NCBI GenBank assembly: GCA_022885665.1
Contig: JAGQDJ010000278.1
Location: forward strand, 496,001 to 560,000
Source of the DNA: Triops longicaudatus
Lineage: Eukaryota; Arthropoda; Branchiopoda; Notostraca; Triopsidae
Direction of reading: 5' to 3'
Length of the DNA: 64,000 nt
Shown: positions 1 to 12,800 of the stretch, in pieces
How the letters are laid out: each line of letters starts with the position of its first letter
Position numbering within the stretch: position 1 is the stretch's first letter
Made by a program: the position numbers and the translations under genes
The notes under the pieces: generated by a model
What the model was told of the DNA's origin: nothing
Seen by the model: the letters and a program-made list of their open reading frames with translations, nothing else
The model's database searches: none

Positions 1-1171
1 GGCAGCAGTCGAGGTTCAGCCCCCTCGACACGAGACTGTGCTGGTCGAGATGGTGGTTTTGTACGCCAATCTCCTAGATGCCATATGGCCCAATGGCTAA
101 ATGTAATGCAAATCCTCCACTCCCTTTAAATGTAGCGCTATAAAAACCTTTTTGGATATCGCGACTATGCATCGTGTCCGTTTTTGAAGCTCTTCACCAC
201 TTGTTCTTGTAAAAGGCGGGGTAAGAGCCGAAGGAAACGTCTCACCACGAAACCATGGATGGTTCATTCATCCGCGCAGCACATCGTAGTTTCTTGTTCT
301 AGCATCTACTCTTTGTCTTTTTTTCCTAGTAGGGATGCGGGAAGTTTTCATCATGTCGCAGTGTATGAGTGTAAGCTGGGAACGGGAGGGGGGGGGGGAA
401 GCAAAGCTTGTAAGGTGAACGAAAAAAAGAACTACAAAGGCAAGGCAAGGTCTTTCATTTGCGTATACGGGAACAAGACCGTGGCCAGTAAATGTTGAAA
501 AAGCAAAAGCCCTACAGCTTCCGCCGACCTTGGCTACCTGTACCGTGAAGAACCCTTGGCGCTGTTATCTACCTGCGTGATTAAAGGAAGACGAGTAACA
601 GAACACGCTTCGAAAAGTGGGCCTAGAGCGAGTGGAACATACAACAGACCTGTTCAAGAAAACCTTACAGCATCCTGTAGCGCGAAGGCAGTGTTAGCCA
701 GGTTTTTCTTGGTATTCCATCTTTTGGGGTTTTACATTTATTTTGAAAAAGGTAACGGTCTTTAGCAAGAGAGAATAGACTTGGCTCTTCTGCTATGATG
801 GGGAATAGTTTTGGCCTGCTTGTAAAGCAATGTTGGGGCTAGGGGGGACGTCGTGGATTAAAGGTATACCTGCCGTATGGCGCTTTTCTTGTTAATGGAA
901 GGACAGGGAGACGGAGAAAATTTCGAAAGAGGTAGAAAAAAAAAGTAGCGACGACTTGCTATATGTGGCAAAGCAATCAACCGTGAAAGCGACCGTTTTG
1001 AAGCTCAAATCTGAGAAGAGCTAAAGAACAAAGGATTACTCTAATTATGTAAGCTTGAATGTGGTAATATCGTAAAAGATATTAGAAATATGTTAAAAAA
1101 ATCTGCCAAGAACCATTTTATTAATTTTGTATATAAAGTTAACACGAGTGCTAAGCCTTCCTCTATTTTAG
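1..1171. other. No gene recognised; left flank, probably VGLL4 intron or upstream sequence
   Basis: I see no recognisable protein domain here on either strand. The short open frames (for example 184-498) look like chance. The stretch ends in a pyrimidine-rich tract and AG directly before the first recognised VGLL4 exon at 1172, so the right part is probably intron. The N-terminal VGLL4 exons were not found here and may lie left of the window. Confidence 0.5.
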
Positions 1172-1548
1172 GTGTTTGCGATTCTGTGATCGATGAACAT
1201 TTCCGGCGTTCGTTAGGAGATCGTTATACCCATCTTTTCGCCTCATCGGGTTCCAGCTCTGAGGGTGAAACCGCCAAAAGTCCAGCATGCTCTGGTCAAA
1301 CGTCTCCTCCCAACCTTAGTGTTTCAGGCTTGTCAGGTAAGCACCACTAAATATAATTTTCTCCGTTCTTCCGATCTATTCTTTACAGTTTCAATAAAGT
1401 GTTTTGTTTCTTTTTCCCAACAGTCGATGATCACTTTGCGAAGGCACTGGGAGATACCTGGTTTAAACTGCAGCAAACTCAGTCCAAAGACAGTGAAACG
1501 GATACTATGGGTAGGACCACAGCGGCTGGTCTGTTGTTTTCGGCATGA
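1172..1548 (+). CDS. VGLL4: Vestigial-like family member 4 (VGLL4), C-terminal exons with both TDU motifs
   Basis: VGLL4 is a nuclear cofactor that binds TEAD transcription factors through two Tondu (TDU) motifs and competes with YAP. Two exons are visible: 1172-1336 and 1424-1548, with an 87-nt GT-AG intron in phase 1. The first exon carries TDU1 (VIDEHFRRSLGDRYTHLF), then a Ser/Pro-rich spacer. The second opens with TDU2 (SVDDHFAKALGDTWFKL) and ends after GLLFSA at TGA 1546-1548. The tandem TDU pair near the C-terminus, with the second split from the first by an intron, is diagnostic of VGLL4 rather than VGLL1-3, which have one TDU. The N-terminal part is missing from my model: the exon at 1172 starts with an acceptor, so the gene is partial. 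It ends 206 nt from the stop of ATG7 on the other strand. Confidence 0.9.
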
Positions 1549-1754
1549 AAATGATACTTGAAGTTTATGGGATCAAAGAATGTGGGTTTAGCGAGAAAAT
1601 GTATGCAACTAAACACGTTGTAAATGTCATGTGAAATATTATACTTACTTTTAAAAAAATCTTCTCGTTTAGTCTACATCCCATCGCCATTTCACATTTT
1701 AAAGACGTAGCAAAAAAAAAAAGCAACAGTGCAGCGAATATATGATATAAATAT

Positions 1755-4584
1755 TCACTCCAGTTCGGGTATAGCTTCAAATGTCTGATTATCTTCGCTA
1801 TCCTCGTCGCTGACTTCCCATAATTCCATATTGCCGGATTCCTTGAGAAGGTCTTCTAACCCCGTAATCGTCTCTAACAATTTCGGATTGTTGAATACTT
1901 GGATTAAAAAATCGTTTCCTTCTGACTTATATTTCTCCAGCACCTATGGTCGGTAAAACACACTCTAATGAGGCTGAATAGGTTTAAGCACTTTAACGAA
2001 CCTTTGGCGAACACGCTGTACAAGCATCATATGCTTCCGTAGCTGGTGTAATGACTTGCTGGCGGGACAGGAACCCTCGAATGGAATGCGGCACGAGCCC
2101 GAGAATGCATTGTTCTTTTTCTCCGTTGTTCACATCCGCCGGTGCCTCTCCACTTTAAATACAAATTAATCGTTAGCGCAATCCCTAAAGCTTAGTTTTG
2201 TACGCATATACGGACAAGTACCCCTTACCCTAAGGGATGTTGTAGAACAGAAACAAGCAATTCAACTGCCAATGACGCAGCTATGAGCGAAACGCCAGGA
2301 CGGGTGACAGTGCACTGCTGGTCCAGTGTTCGATCTCGAGTGGACTGAAAATGATTTATCAGTTATAATTCTATTTAAATTGAAGCTATTACATCTCCTG
2401 GAGCAACTACGTCCATGCAGAAGTAACAGCCAAGCTGACGTCCTGATATAGTGCCTTTCAAAATACCCGTCGAAGCCGACGGAGTTGTATTACCATTTTC
2501 AAATGGCGTTCTGTAGCCATGGCGCATAACCAAATAGGAATCAAACCCCAATGCCGCATTCAATACCAACTGAAAGGAACAAGTTTAGATGAAAACAATT
2601 AAGCCATGCCCACCCTACTTTTCCATAATACGCTCCTAACATAGATGGCAACCAGCGGCTTTCACGTGTGTCTGTGAGGAGAAAGATCACGTCATGGTCT
2701 TGTATGAGTCGGGATAATTCTGACAAGTCTTTTAAAACAGCTGCGGTCTGGTCCGCCGTTACTAAATGGCCAGGCATATGGATCCGCAGATTGAAGCCAG
2801 TGCTTTGCTAGAAGCACAGTATTAATTAATATACACGGGTTACTAATTTTCTATAGCAGCTCTCGGCATTATAGACTTCCTGCCTGCGAAGAGATTTCAA
2901 TGGCCACTTACCACACCTGGGAAAATTGTCGCTAACGCAGAGGCAGCAGCTTGAGCTTTGATTTTCCCCCCATTCAAGCAATCGCCGAAAACGAACAAGC
3001 TTTGCCGCACAGGATTAGAATAGCTGACATGTCCGTGATCCACGAACGTAATGTGACGTATTCCCCAAGCCTTGCATTTTACACGGAGAAAAAACAAAAA
3101 AGGTACTCAGTCATTCCCTTGTTAAACAAGGTTTACCATCAAAACGCGGGCAACATAACAGCCTAATGTCCCCGCTCCAATTAACAAGCATTTGGTGGAC
3201 TGTAAAACTTCGAGGTTTAGTGTAGGGACCAAACGCCACTTCATCAGTTTTAAATTCAAATCTACGGCGGATTCCGCTAATCTAAGACCACACAAGTAGT
3301 CACGGGTACAACTCGTGAAGTCTTCATTTGAAATACCTCAGGGGATCCATAGTCCTGCTCAAGTCAACTCGACGAGGTCCCAATTTCCCCTTTTCATTCT
3401 TCTCCCACCCGATACATTTGGGGGCAGCATTGTGCTCTTCTTTACATAAGCGCACGTCAGGTATCTCGGCATGAACTCGCAAAATCAAACTATGACCTGT
3501 GCTACGTACTCCGTCACGCGTGACATCTCGCCAACATAGCACGGAAATTTTGAAAAAACAGCTGGGCCTTCACATTGATTATTATTTGTCAGTAATAATT
3601 TTCTATGCAAATAAGTACTCACCAGTGATAAGCCACCAATGCTAGCAAATTCCTCAAAGGCCAGCCTGGATGTTTCTCCAAGGTTGATGGATCAACGAAA
3701 GCTAACCAAACTTCCTCGCCATCATTAGCTTCGGCGCAAACGACAGGGAGCTCTTGCAATGGATGTACTCGGAAAACTTCGTTACACGTTGTTATTACGA
3801 AATATCCTTTAGACACGACATCAGCGGCAGAGTCTATCACCTTTTCCAACGCTAGTATCTGTAAGGATTGTATCTCTAATATTCACTGCAAGCAGTTTTA
3901 TCTTTTTTATTATTATTTTCGTAAATTAACCTGGCTTTCGGTCGCTCTTTCTTGCAGGGTTAGGATATCAGAGGCTAGATTCACACGCTCTGGGAAAACC
4001 AGGGCAGGGAAAGCAAACCAGTAGTAATAATGGTACTTTTTTAAGTCCTAATAAAAACAAAAAAGAGCGCGAGTAATAAATATGGTTGTCAGGTTATAAA
4101 CGTGAAATACTCAGTACAGTATACGTGAGGAGCAAAAAACGGGACAACAAGCTAGGGTCCAAGATGGCACTGCCCGAGGTAATATCAAACCAGATCTGGT
4201 GGCCCAAGCTTTCAATCAAAGTTGTTTTGTCACAGTCTTTGAAGTTTTCTACAGTATTTTTGTTGTACAACACACCCTGACAAGACACAGATCCTTTCGG
4301 AGCCAACCCGGCCCTACAGCGGACAAAAGAAATAAAGACAGGTTACTACCAATCTTCGGACGCTTTCTCTGGTATAGTTACGGATTAAATGAGCTGTAAT
4401 CTATATTGAAATGACTAGGAAGATGTGGGCCAAAACTGTTGGCGTAATAGCCCCAGATCGTGACAGGTTGGTCATCTAACGCGTAAACTCCAAGTTTAAG
4501 TTGAGAGAGACGATGCCAAAACGCTACATCTATGCTTGAACTGAACGGAACGTACTGCAGTAAACATTGATCAACCTTCTCCAT
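1755..4584 (-). CDS. ATG7: ATG7, ubiquitin-like modifier-activating (E1-like) enzyme of autophagy
   Basis: ATG7 activates ATG12 and the ATG8/LC3 proteins and passes them to ATG10 and ATG3. Twelve exons: 4584-4382, 4313-4118, 4047-3931, 3858-3623, 3561-3337, 3281-3137, 3070-2912, 2807-2619, 2569-2393, 2344-2229, 2152-2002, 1943-1755. They join in frame to about 700 aa, close to the usual 700. The N-terminal domain has FSSSIDVAFWHRL. The ATP-binding GAGTLG is near residues 361-366, followed by the aspartate-bearing HITFVDHG and DTRESRWLP. The catalytic cysteine is in TLDQQCTVTRPG (about residue 560). Zinc-binding pairs are GCYFCMD and CTACS. The acidic tail WEVSDEDSED resembles the ATG8-binding tail. 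An in-frame TAG five codons before the ATG supports the start. Introns are 48-104 nt. All key residues are present. Confidence 0.97.
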
Positions 4585-5212
4585 GTCAAGGAGAGCCTAG
4601 TTAACACAACAGATAAACATTTCCGAGAATGTTGCTTGTTATACTTACAACGAACTGTAGTACAAGAAGTGCGGAAGATGGAGGACGTTACACAAAATGT
4701 GGCATGGAGACTATAAAGCCTTGCTGCACTTCCTATTGGCTGCGTGTATGTAGTCTTCTGTATAACCTGAGTATATGAGCGAGTCGCTCATAGAGCAGCT
4801 GCATGTAGTAAGTGAAGGGTTGTTACCAAGTTTTCTCTAGAGATGTTACGCTTCTTAACTTTTCGTACGTCTAATCTTGCTGTAGTTGAACGTCAAAGGC
4901 TGTTATCAGGCGTTTCGTTGTATTTTGCGTGCCTTTGTCTGGTAGTCAACTAAAAGTTCATCACTGTCTTTTTTTTGTCATCGAGACTCACTGTTTACCA
5001 ATCTTATTGTTTACTCCTGAAATTCAGATGAGGTTTATGCAACTTCAAATGTCTTACATGGACTCCAGTAGATGGCATTTGAAATGATAATTTTTGAATA
5101 ATTCCATTATGGTTACCAAGTCACAGAAGTGAATAGGAGCAAAGAAATTGAAAATATTTGATGTTCGGTAACTGGCATGTGTTCGATTTTAAGACCACTC
5201 ACCCTTTCAACT
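4585..5212. promoter_or_regulatory. Shared intergenic region between divergent ATG7 and ERI-like genes
   Basis: About 630 nt separates the ATG7 start (reading left) from the earliest ERI-like start (reading right). Both genes lack any other obvious promoter space, so a bidirectional promoter is inferred. It holds a 19-nt palindrome at 4774-4792. No clear TATA box was identified and transcription starts are unknown. Confidence 0.45.
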
Positions 5213-6091
5213 ATGTGTAAGAATGCACGGTTCATGTCTGTTTTAGAGCGACAGGTCATAACAACGAAACCCTTCGACTATTTTCTTGTTCTTGATTTTG
5301 AAGCTACGTGTGATAGCCAGTATTTGCCAGTACAAGTATTCATTACAGCTTCGTAATACCTGAACTATGTTGCTGGAGCTAACGATTCCTTGTTTCAGGA
5401 GATAATCGAATTCCCTGTACTGAAAGTTAACGCGAAAACGTTCTGTGTAGAATCAGAGTTTCATAGATACGTTCGACCAACCGTGAGTCCGCAGTTGTCC
5501 GACTTTTGTACCAAGTTGACGGGAATCATACAAGTATATTCTTTTAATACCTATCATTTTTATATGAGTACTGTTATATTCAGCTTTTAAATGCGTAGGA
5601 CATGGTAGATAACGAGGCGACGCTTCCTGAAACGCTTGAATGTTTTGATAGCTGGATGGAAGACGAAGGACTACTAGATCCTGTACGGTACAGCTCGGTT
5701 TTCGTAACGTGTGGTGATTGGGACCTAAAAAGCATGTTACCCTCTCAATGCAATCATTTGTCCATTCCTTTGCCAGTTTACTTCAAAAACTGGATCAATG
5801 TCAAGAAGGTACCACTGCGTAAAGATTTGAAATCTTGTTTACTCATAATGGAGTTATAATTTTGAAGGTCTTCTCACAAGTAGCCAGATTCTACCCCCGC
5901 ACGTTACCTGACATGCTTGCTCATTTCGGACTTACGTTTGAAGGGCATCTACACAGTGGTATAGGTAAACAAGTGTGAAAGTTTTTATTGAAATATTGCT
6001 TACAATATTGCTGTTAGACGATTGCTACAACATTGCGCGAATATTGAAAGTACTGGGAGACCAAACAGCTTCTTTCAGACCCACGTCTTGA
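5213..6091 (+). CDS. ERI1/ERI3-like 3'-5' exoribonuclease (DEDDh family)
   Basis: This is a DEDDh exonuclease expected to trim RNA 3' ends. The family includes ERI1 (histone mRNA, siRNA and 5.8S rRNA trimming) and ERI3. Five exons: 5213-5335, 5399-5533, 5599-5808, 5868-5964 and 6018-6091, with introns of 53-65 nt. The product is about 212 aa from the ATG at 5213, or 205 aa from an in-frame ATG at 5234, and ends at TGA 6089-6091. Motifs: Exo I FLVLDFEATC (D and E), Exo II TCGDWD, Exo III HSGIDD with the catalytic His and Asp. EIIEFPVLK and FCTKLTGIIQ are typical of the ERI1/ERI3 subfamily. There is no SAP domain, and the length and the WINVKK-type segment favour ERI3 over full-length ERI1. It diverges from ATG7. 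Confidence 0.92.
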
Positions 6092-9000
6092 CGTTCCTAC
6101 GTCACATTAAAGAAACTCACGTTCACATCTTGAAACTACTGACTAGGCGAACTTTGAATCGTAGAAACCAAAATAATGAACAGTCATGAGCGACAGTGTT
6201 AAATAATGTAAAAAACATTATTTGCCAAAGTAAGAAAGGCTTATGAAGTCTGTTGGCTCGAATTACCTTTTATAAGCCCGGCATACCCTTTATATCCTTT
6301 TAATGGGTCAAAGTATTCAGCTCAACGTTTTAAAACGTGTTGAGATACGAATATAAACCAGTGTCCTTAGAATTTGGTACTCTTTACGATTAGGTTGTTT
6401 GCGTAATTTAATAAATCGTTGACCGCAATTGTTAAGGAAACATTGGTTCAGATCCCTTTAATGCATGACGAAGCTAAATTGACCCCAGGAGACTAGATTA
6501 GACGTGATTTCGCAATTAAGGCTCTTTTTGATAAAAATAAAAGTAAAGAAAAATTACGTTTGATATAACAGCGATCAGCAACGACTTTTCCTAGGTCTGT
6601 TCTAAGGGCCAATGCTGTGGAATAAGCTGAGTTAAATGGGAGAACTACTTTTGAATTTCAACCTTCAAGTTGCTGCCTGTGTAAAACTTTTGAGTTTTTT
6701 GTTGTTCTTTCGTGAATGATTGACTCCTGGATCACTATACATATAATCGTTAACGTAATTTTAAACTTCATTGCGATTTGATTAGGGCGGCATGCCTTTA
6801 TAAGAAGTTGTGCAGTTATTTCGCAAAGCGATCTACCAAAGTTTTGATGTACTTATTAGCTTCCATTTTCTGATATAATATACCAGGAGACCCCCAACAG
6901 TTTTGCCCAAGTCCGTTCCTAGTCCCCTGGCAGGCAAACACCCCATGGTACACCCATTTGAAAAACACGGCTCTTTTCCCCTCTCCCTTGGTTTGCAGGT
7001 AGACAAGCATTCTAGTCTTTCTACCCTCTCCCTTTGAAAAGCCTGCCATCCTCATCATTTCCACTTACAGGCCAGCCCCCATGTAGTCCTCTTAGGACTG
7101 ATTCGTTATTCTCTTCGTCAAGTTATTTAACAGTGTCTGCTTTATGCGTTTCGGCGTAAGGATTGGAACGGGTTCTCTCCTTTGCTAAGCCAGGTCTTAG
7201 CCCTTTTGCGTGTTTTGCAGGCAAAGAGGGCACGAAATGATCAACGAAGCAAGACTGGGGTTAATGGTATTCTAACTACCAAATCAGCCACTAATCGCAT
7301 AATGAATATACCAACCGTCAGCGGTAGATATTTACGAAGGGAAAATTGAGTAACTGCAGCTTGCGGAGCGTTGGCAAACGCGTCTACTTTGGAATTGGCT
7401 AGATTGGTGCATATGATAAGATGCCGTGGTGCGATGATGTTGATAGTGAGGTTTTTGCTCAAGCTCTATCCCGAGTTTACGATGTCAAAGCAGGTAGAAG
7501 AACGGTAGACATGGAAATTATGTGATGTCTGATTCTTACGGTCACGTAGACTTCATCCAAAACTAAGATCGTCACCGTGTATCCTTCACCCTTCTCCCTC
7601 AACTTTGACAGGCTAATGACCTTAAAATCGTATACAATACAGTACCATCCTAAGTGCAGTACAATCTGACAACTTTTGTCCAAATGATAGTATTACCTCC
7701 CTACCAAAACTTTGAGCCAATCTGCCGTAACGTGGTGTATAATATGCTAACGGGAGCGACCGTATGTACCTATTCGTGGCAGATGTTGTACTGGGGATTG
7801 CAACTTAGTGGGGTATTCTTACACAACTGATCCACTGACTGTTTTCGAGGGCAAAATCTAGAACTTCGTTATCTGTAAGAGAGAAAAAGGAAAGTGTACT
7901 TTTTTTCTACAGACTATTAACTGTTCAGGTCACTTTTAAACAATGTTACGCAAAATGGGGACAACCAATAAAATTCACACTCGTCGTCTTTACGGAACCT
8001 ACTTTTAAGCGCATGTCGTTCAAATTAGGTGAATTCTGTTTTAAATCCAATGTGCCATATCAGAGCTGAACTACGAAGACAAAAGTTGGTGGAAGTGGGG
8101 CGTACAGTACATGTTTTGTTTGTTGGAAGTGGGATGGGACATTCACTTTATCTTCAAGTTAAGCTTTTTCCGATATGGGGGTCGTACCCTTCACTACCGT
8201 ATCATCTCGCCTAGCTGCAAACTCGTAACAAGTTGTTCGAAAACTCGAGTATGGCAAATTTTCTGAGATATTAAATGTCTACCATTTTTAATGCATTAAC
8301 TCCTTTATAACAAATAGTGCATAATTGTTATGCCGATATTACTCCATGGAAAGGGAAGTTGCAAACGAGGGTGGTAAGGATACGGTTTATTGTCATGGAC
8401 GGCTGCCGGATATTCCTACGTCCGAAGCGGCAAGCCTTGGGGCAAGTAAGCAAGCTTCAGGAGGTACGTCCGGACTTGTTAGGCCAAAGCCCGGGCCAGG
8501 CCAGATTTTTGGCATTTTGTGAGCACGGCAAGGTTAGCCTGTTCAGTTGTCTGCAAGTCGCCGGAGGGACAGGTCCGTTCACTGTGGATTAAGTGTGAGG
8601 GTGTCATATTGTGAGTACAAGAAAAGCGTTAGAAGGTAAAATGTATACGAGTTTGTTTCTAGAAGGGTTTTTAATATAACTAGCGCCTGATTTTTTTACT
8701 AATGGGAAAAACAAACGCGTACTGTAAGGCTTACTCTCCTTTTATTTACACGTGCGAGCTCAGACGTGGGGGGTGTTTGGCAGTGCTGCCACAAAACTGG
8801 AAGAAGCAAAACGCACGAATTCGTCGCAATCTCCTACGTGCAATAGTGCTCATTGTATACGACGGTTGTGTTTACTCTATATTTACGGAACCATACGTTT
8901 GTTCCTGATGACGTAGAACAGGGTAAATGCTAAACGTCACCTCCCTCCAACCCAAGTTTTGGCTTCACAGCCAATAAGTCAGAATTCTCGCGGAGGGAAA

Positions 9001-9899
9001 TGCAGTTCCTTTGTGTTCAAGCACGTGATAGAAGTTGGCAAGCGTAAGAGTTGTCTTAAAATTTGGTTTATAAATTCACGCAAATGCACAAGTGTCGAAC
9101 AAAGCCTTCCGCTTCCTGTGTAGCCCGTGTGTACGTGTTTTAAGTTGCAGCTTTGGCTTTCTCCTTTGTCTGGGTTTTCTGGTGCAGCATGCGAAGGGCC
9201 ACTATGACTCCACTTACTACCCATAAAGATGAGCCCCTGGCCTTGCACGTGAAAACCTCCATGGGCTCCTTTTTCGTAAAGTTGAAAACTACATAAATAA
9301 AATGGAGGAGGGGCCATGTCCTGTTATTATACTTTTAACAATTAGCTTTTCAAATTTCTGTCGATATTTTTTAGCTGTGGGTAAATTTTGTAGTTCGTTC
9401 ATTAAATCGGCTGTATGTAAATGTAAATTTAGCCGTTATGGATTTCGTGGTATTATTTTTGGATGTAGTACATATATGTGAGCAGTTCCATGTTGACCAG
9501 AGGAGAGAATCTTATGGGGTTTGTAATACTGTTAGGTTGGGGAGAAATCAATACTCTCGTCAGCATTCCCGGTGCTCTTGTTATGCGTTCAACTGCGTGT
9601 GACACCCTTTTCGCTCTTGCCAGATGTACCAATTGTTGCTTTTTTTCTGTTCTCTTTACAGGGATGAAACCAGTTACCCGGAATTGGGAAACCGGATGTG
9701 ATGGAATATCTGTTGTGGCGACAGTTCAAAAATCGTGAAAACTGCTACATGGGTATGATCTGTTTGGGAGCGAAACAAGAAGTCTCCTAAGTCATCAGCC
9801 GTTGAAAAGTTACTCACTGCCAGACATAAACAGTAAACGTGGGAAAGTGCACACTATTTGTCGTATTATCAACGAGCATCAAGTTTCGTGATAAGGAAT
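6092..9899. other. Intergenic, no gene recognised; contains a candidate poly(A) signal for the ERI-like gene
   Basis: About 3.8 kb between the ERI-like stop and the polo-like kinase start. An AATAAA-type hexamer occurs around 6409 and could end the ERI-like transcript. The open frames here (such as 6816-7064 on minus and 8317-8592 on plus) have no recognisable domains or splice context. The right end probably holds the kinase promoter and 5' UTR. I could not define either. Confidence 0.5.
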
Positions 9900-12800
9900 A
9901 TGGGGTCACTACGCAATTACCCGCGCGATAAATATATCACGGAACCGACTGAAGCGTTACTACCCTCTGCATTGCTGTCTTCCATGCCGGCCTTCATGTC
10001 TGTGGGCCTAGGACACGCCCCTGTTTCACCGCCCACCAAGCTCACGCCCATTGTGGTTGCTCCAGAGATGACGAAGTGTGATCCGTTGGGGAATGTCTCG
10101 ATGGATTCAGGAATCGCCGGTTTGCGAGACCAAGGTAGCGCTTCCCCGCCCACTTGGCATCCCACACAACACGCCCATTCGCTGCATTCCCCCGCAGTGG
10201 CTCGGCCACTCTTCCCGAGCGTTAACAATAATGTCCCTACAAGCCGCAAGAGCAGTTCTGCCAGGGAAAAAGAGCTGCCGGAATTTATCGTGGATCGAAT
10301 CACGCGTACCACGTACCGGAAAGGAAAGTTTTTGGGCAAGGTAAAGTCTGAATATCGATCTTTGTATTGACGGGGTTGCTCCTCACTTTTGTTTGCCCGT
10401 TGTCATTGTTGTTTCGTCAGTATCCTAAAAGTTGATGAAAGACATTGCAGATGAGAGCTGCTTACGCACTATATGCGCCTGACCTTTTTTTCACGCTTTC
10501 GTAACTTCAGTATTCGGGAGCATTCTTGGCTGCGTTATCGTTTTGCTTAGGATGGGAATCGATAAGCGGGCCCACGCACGGCCTACGCATATTTCTGGTT
10601 ATCGTCATTAGCAACGTACATGTTCTGTGGCCCGTTGCACCGCAGGTGGACAAATAGGCAATCGCGTTAAGAAACGTAGAAATAACCCAATCCTTGCAAT
10701 GGTGTATACTGCGTCACAGATACAAAGCGCTTGTACGGAAACCTCGGGATGAAGGAACTTGATAAGTCTAGTGTTACGGCAAGGGACCTGCATTCCTGGA
10801 GTACCGTCACTTCCTTTGTCGTCCAGTCTTTGGTATACGCACGTATCAAACCTTCGGGTCGTTGGTTTTAGTATGTACCCTTACAAAAAAGGTAAAACTG
10901 GCCCTTGTCCAGTCTGGTCTTTAAGCTCGTGGAACTATGTCTGAACCTTTCAAGCAACCCGCGAGTCCGGACTTGCACCTAGGTTCTCTTCTTACATCCC
11001 ATAGCTTTGTAATAAAAGCTGGAAGAGACTATGGGCGAGAAGTTCCTCTTGCCTGGCCTTAGCTCGCTTTAAAAAAGGAATGGAGATAGGTGAGAGTCGA
11101 AAATGAGCGGCTAAAACCTTAACAAAACGATAGTCATGCATGACGCATAACTTTCGACTATTGCAGCCAGGTCTTGACGAAGAGTCGGTCAAGCTCTTTT
11201 GTTTGCATAGCAGGCATGTAGCTCTGATGCCTAAAAGGTTGTATAACGCAGTATTTAGGTCTATCACAATCATTCCGTCTAATTCGTAATGAGTTGTGCG
11301 TACTTTTAGAAAGCTATTTTCTTTTGCGATAGGTTCCAGCGTGACGACTTCTCTTGGCAACGTTGCGCTTGCCGATCTTTACAATTTATATGCCAGGCAA
11401 CAAATCGTGAGATCGCTACGTTCGTAAGTTGGGCAGTATAGAAACGCAAGGGATAGGACAAGTCTTTTCTCCCCTAAAGAACCTGTTTTGCGACGGACCG
11501 CCAAGAAAATGGGTTATGAAAGGGAACTTGGTACGGTTGTTCATTAGAATATTCCGAGGTTGGTCTCGTCTAGCAAGAGCAGATGGAAAGAAGCTACTTG
11601 TTTCTTTTTCCTAAAAGACCGACACGACTGAACGAACGGCGACATGAACGTCGCAGGCGTGGCTTTCCGAAAACTATTTCGAACTCGAGTCTTCACAAGT
11701 TTCTTTGTTAAAGCCAAGGAGAAAAGACTAGACCACTGACCCTTTTAGTTGCCCATAGGCCAAAATTTCGTGGCCGCCAGCAGGAAGACCCGTATTGTGG
11801 TCATTTAAATCTTGCAGGTCTTCCTAAGATTTTCAAGGTTTTCTTTATCGTCCTCTCGCTCTCTCACTTGCCCGAGCTTATTCGGCATTTCAGATTTAAC
11901 GCGAATAGTTTTCTGATTCTTCGGTTATTACAGCACCTGAAGAACGAAAGAGCATCATCGTGCAAATCTTCCGATTTTTTTTTTATTTTTACTGAGGGCT
12001 AGCAAAGCAGGTGTCCGCGTGACCAGGCTAATTAGCTTTTGTCTTGTTTCACTTTTCTCAAAGCCAGAGCTTAGTGAAGAAAGCAAACCCTCCAATGTAC
12101 TGTCACACGTGGGTGCACAGGTTGAAGCGTCAGGTGGAGTGTAGGGACAGAACGAAAATGGAAGACCGCCCCTTTAGGGGACTAACCACAGAAGAGTGAC
12201 TGAGCGTGGGACCGGAAACAATGATTTAAAAAGTACAAAATTACAAGCAACAGGGACCATTTGCTTGCCTTTAACTTAATTTTTTGTTTCCTTTCAAGTA
12301 CTAAGGGAAGTTGTTCACGCTGGTCAGAAGAATTGGAGCTCACAACTCAACTAATTACATGTATTGATACTTTTTTCTCGTCATTTCGTTTTTAGGGGGG
12401 ATTTGCCAGAGTCCATGAATTAACCGACCTTACAACAGGACGTGTTTATGCAGGGAAGATTATCCCCAAAGCCCGGATTACTAAACCGCACCACAGAGAC
12501 AAGGTGAGATTGTTTTTTATTTTTTATTTTACTTATTTTACTCGCGAGGAATAAGTTGTCGAATAAACGGAATAGATCCGTATCCTACACGTATACAGCA
12601 GACTCCCTGTTATCCGTCAGGTACCTCACACCGGTTGATCAAAAAGCCGGTTAATTCGGAAAACCATACAAAAGTATAGTAGTTATAATACACAAATAGG
12701 GTCTTTAGCATAAAATTTGTGTTGAATAAACAGACTTGTTAAGCACATGCAAACTTCGATAAGATACAACTTGTTTTCAAGGGTGACTATTATTGTGCTG

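Noticed and set aside
4036..4037. Acceptor AG closer to the YHYYYW segment of ATG7 exon 3
   Set aside because: Using the upstream acceptor at 4048-4049 restores DLKKYH, which matches the family.
6816..7064. 82-codon minus frame in the intergenic region
   Set aside because: No domain, no splice partners, and not supported by context.
8317..8592. 91-codon frame upstream of the polo kinase
   Set aside because: Overlapped by another open frame, no domain, and no donor leading in phase to the kinase exon.
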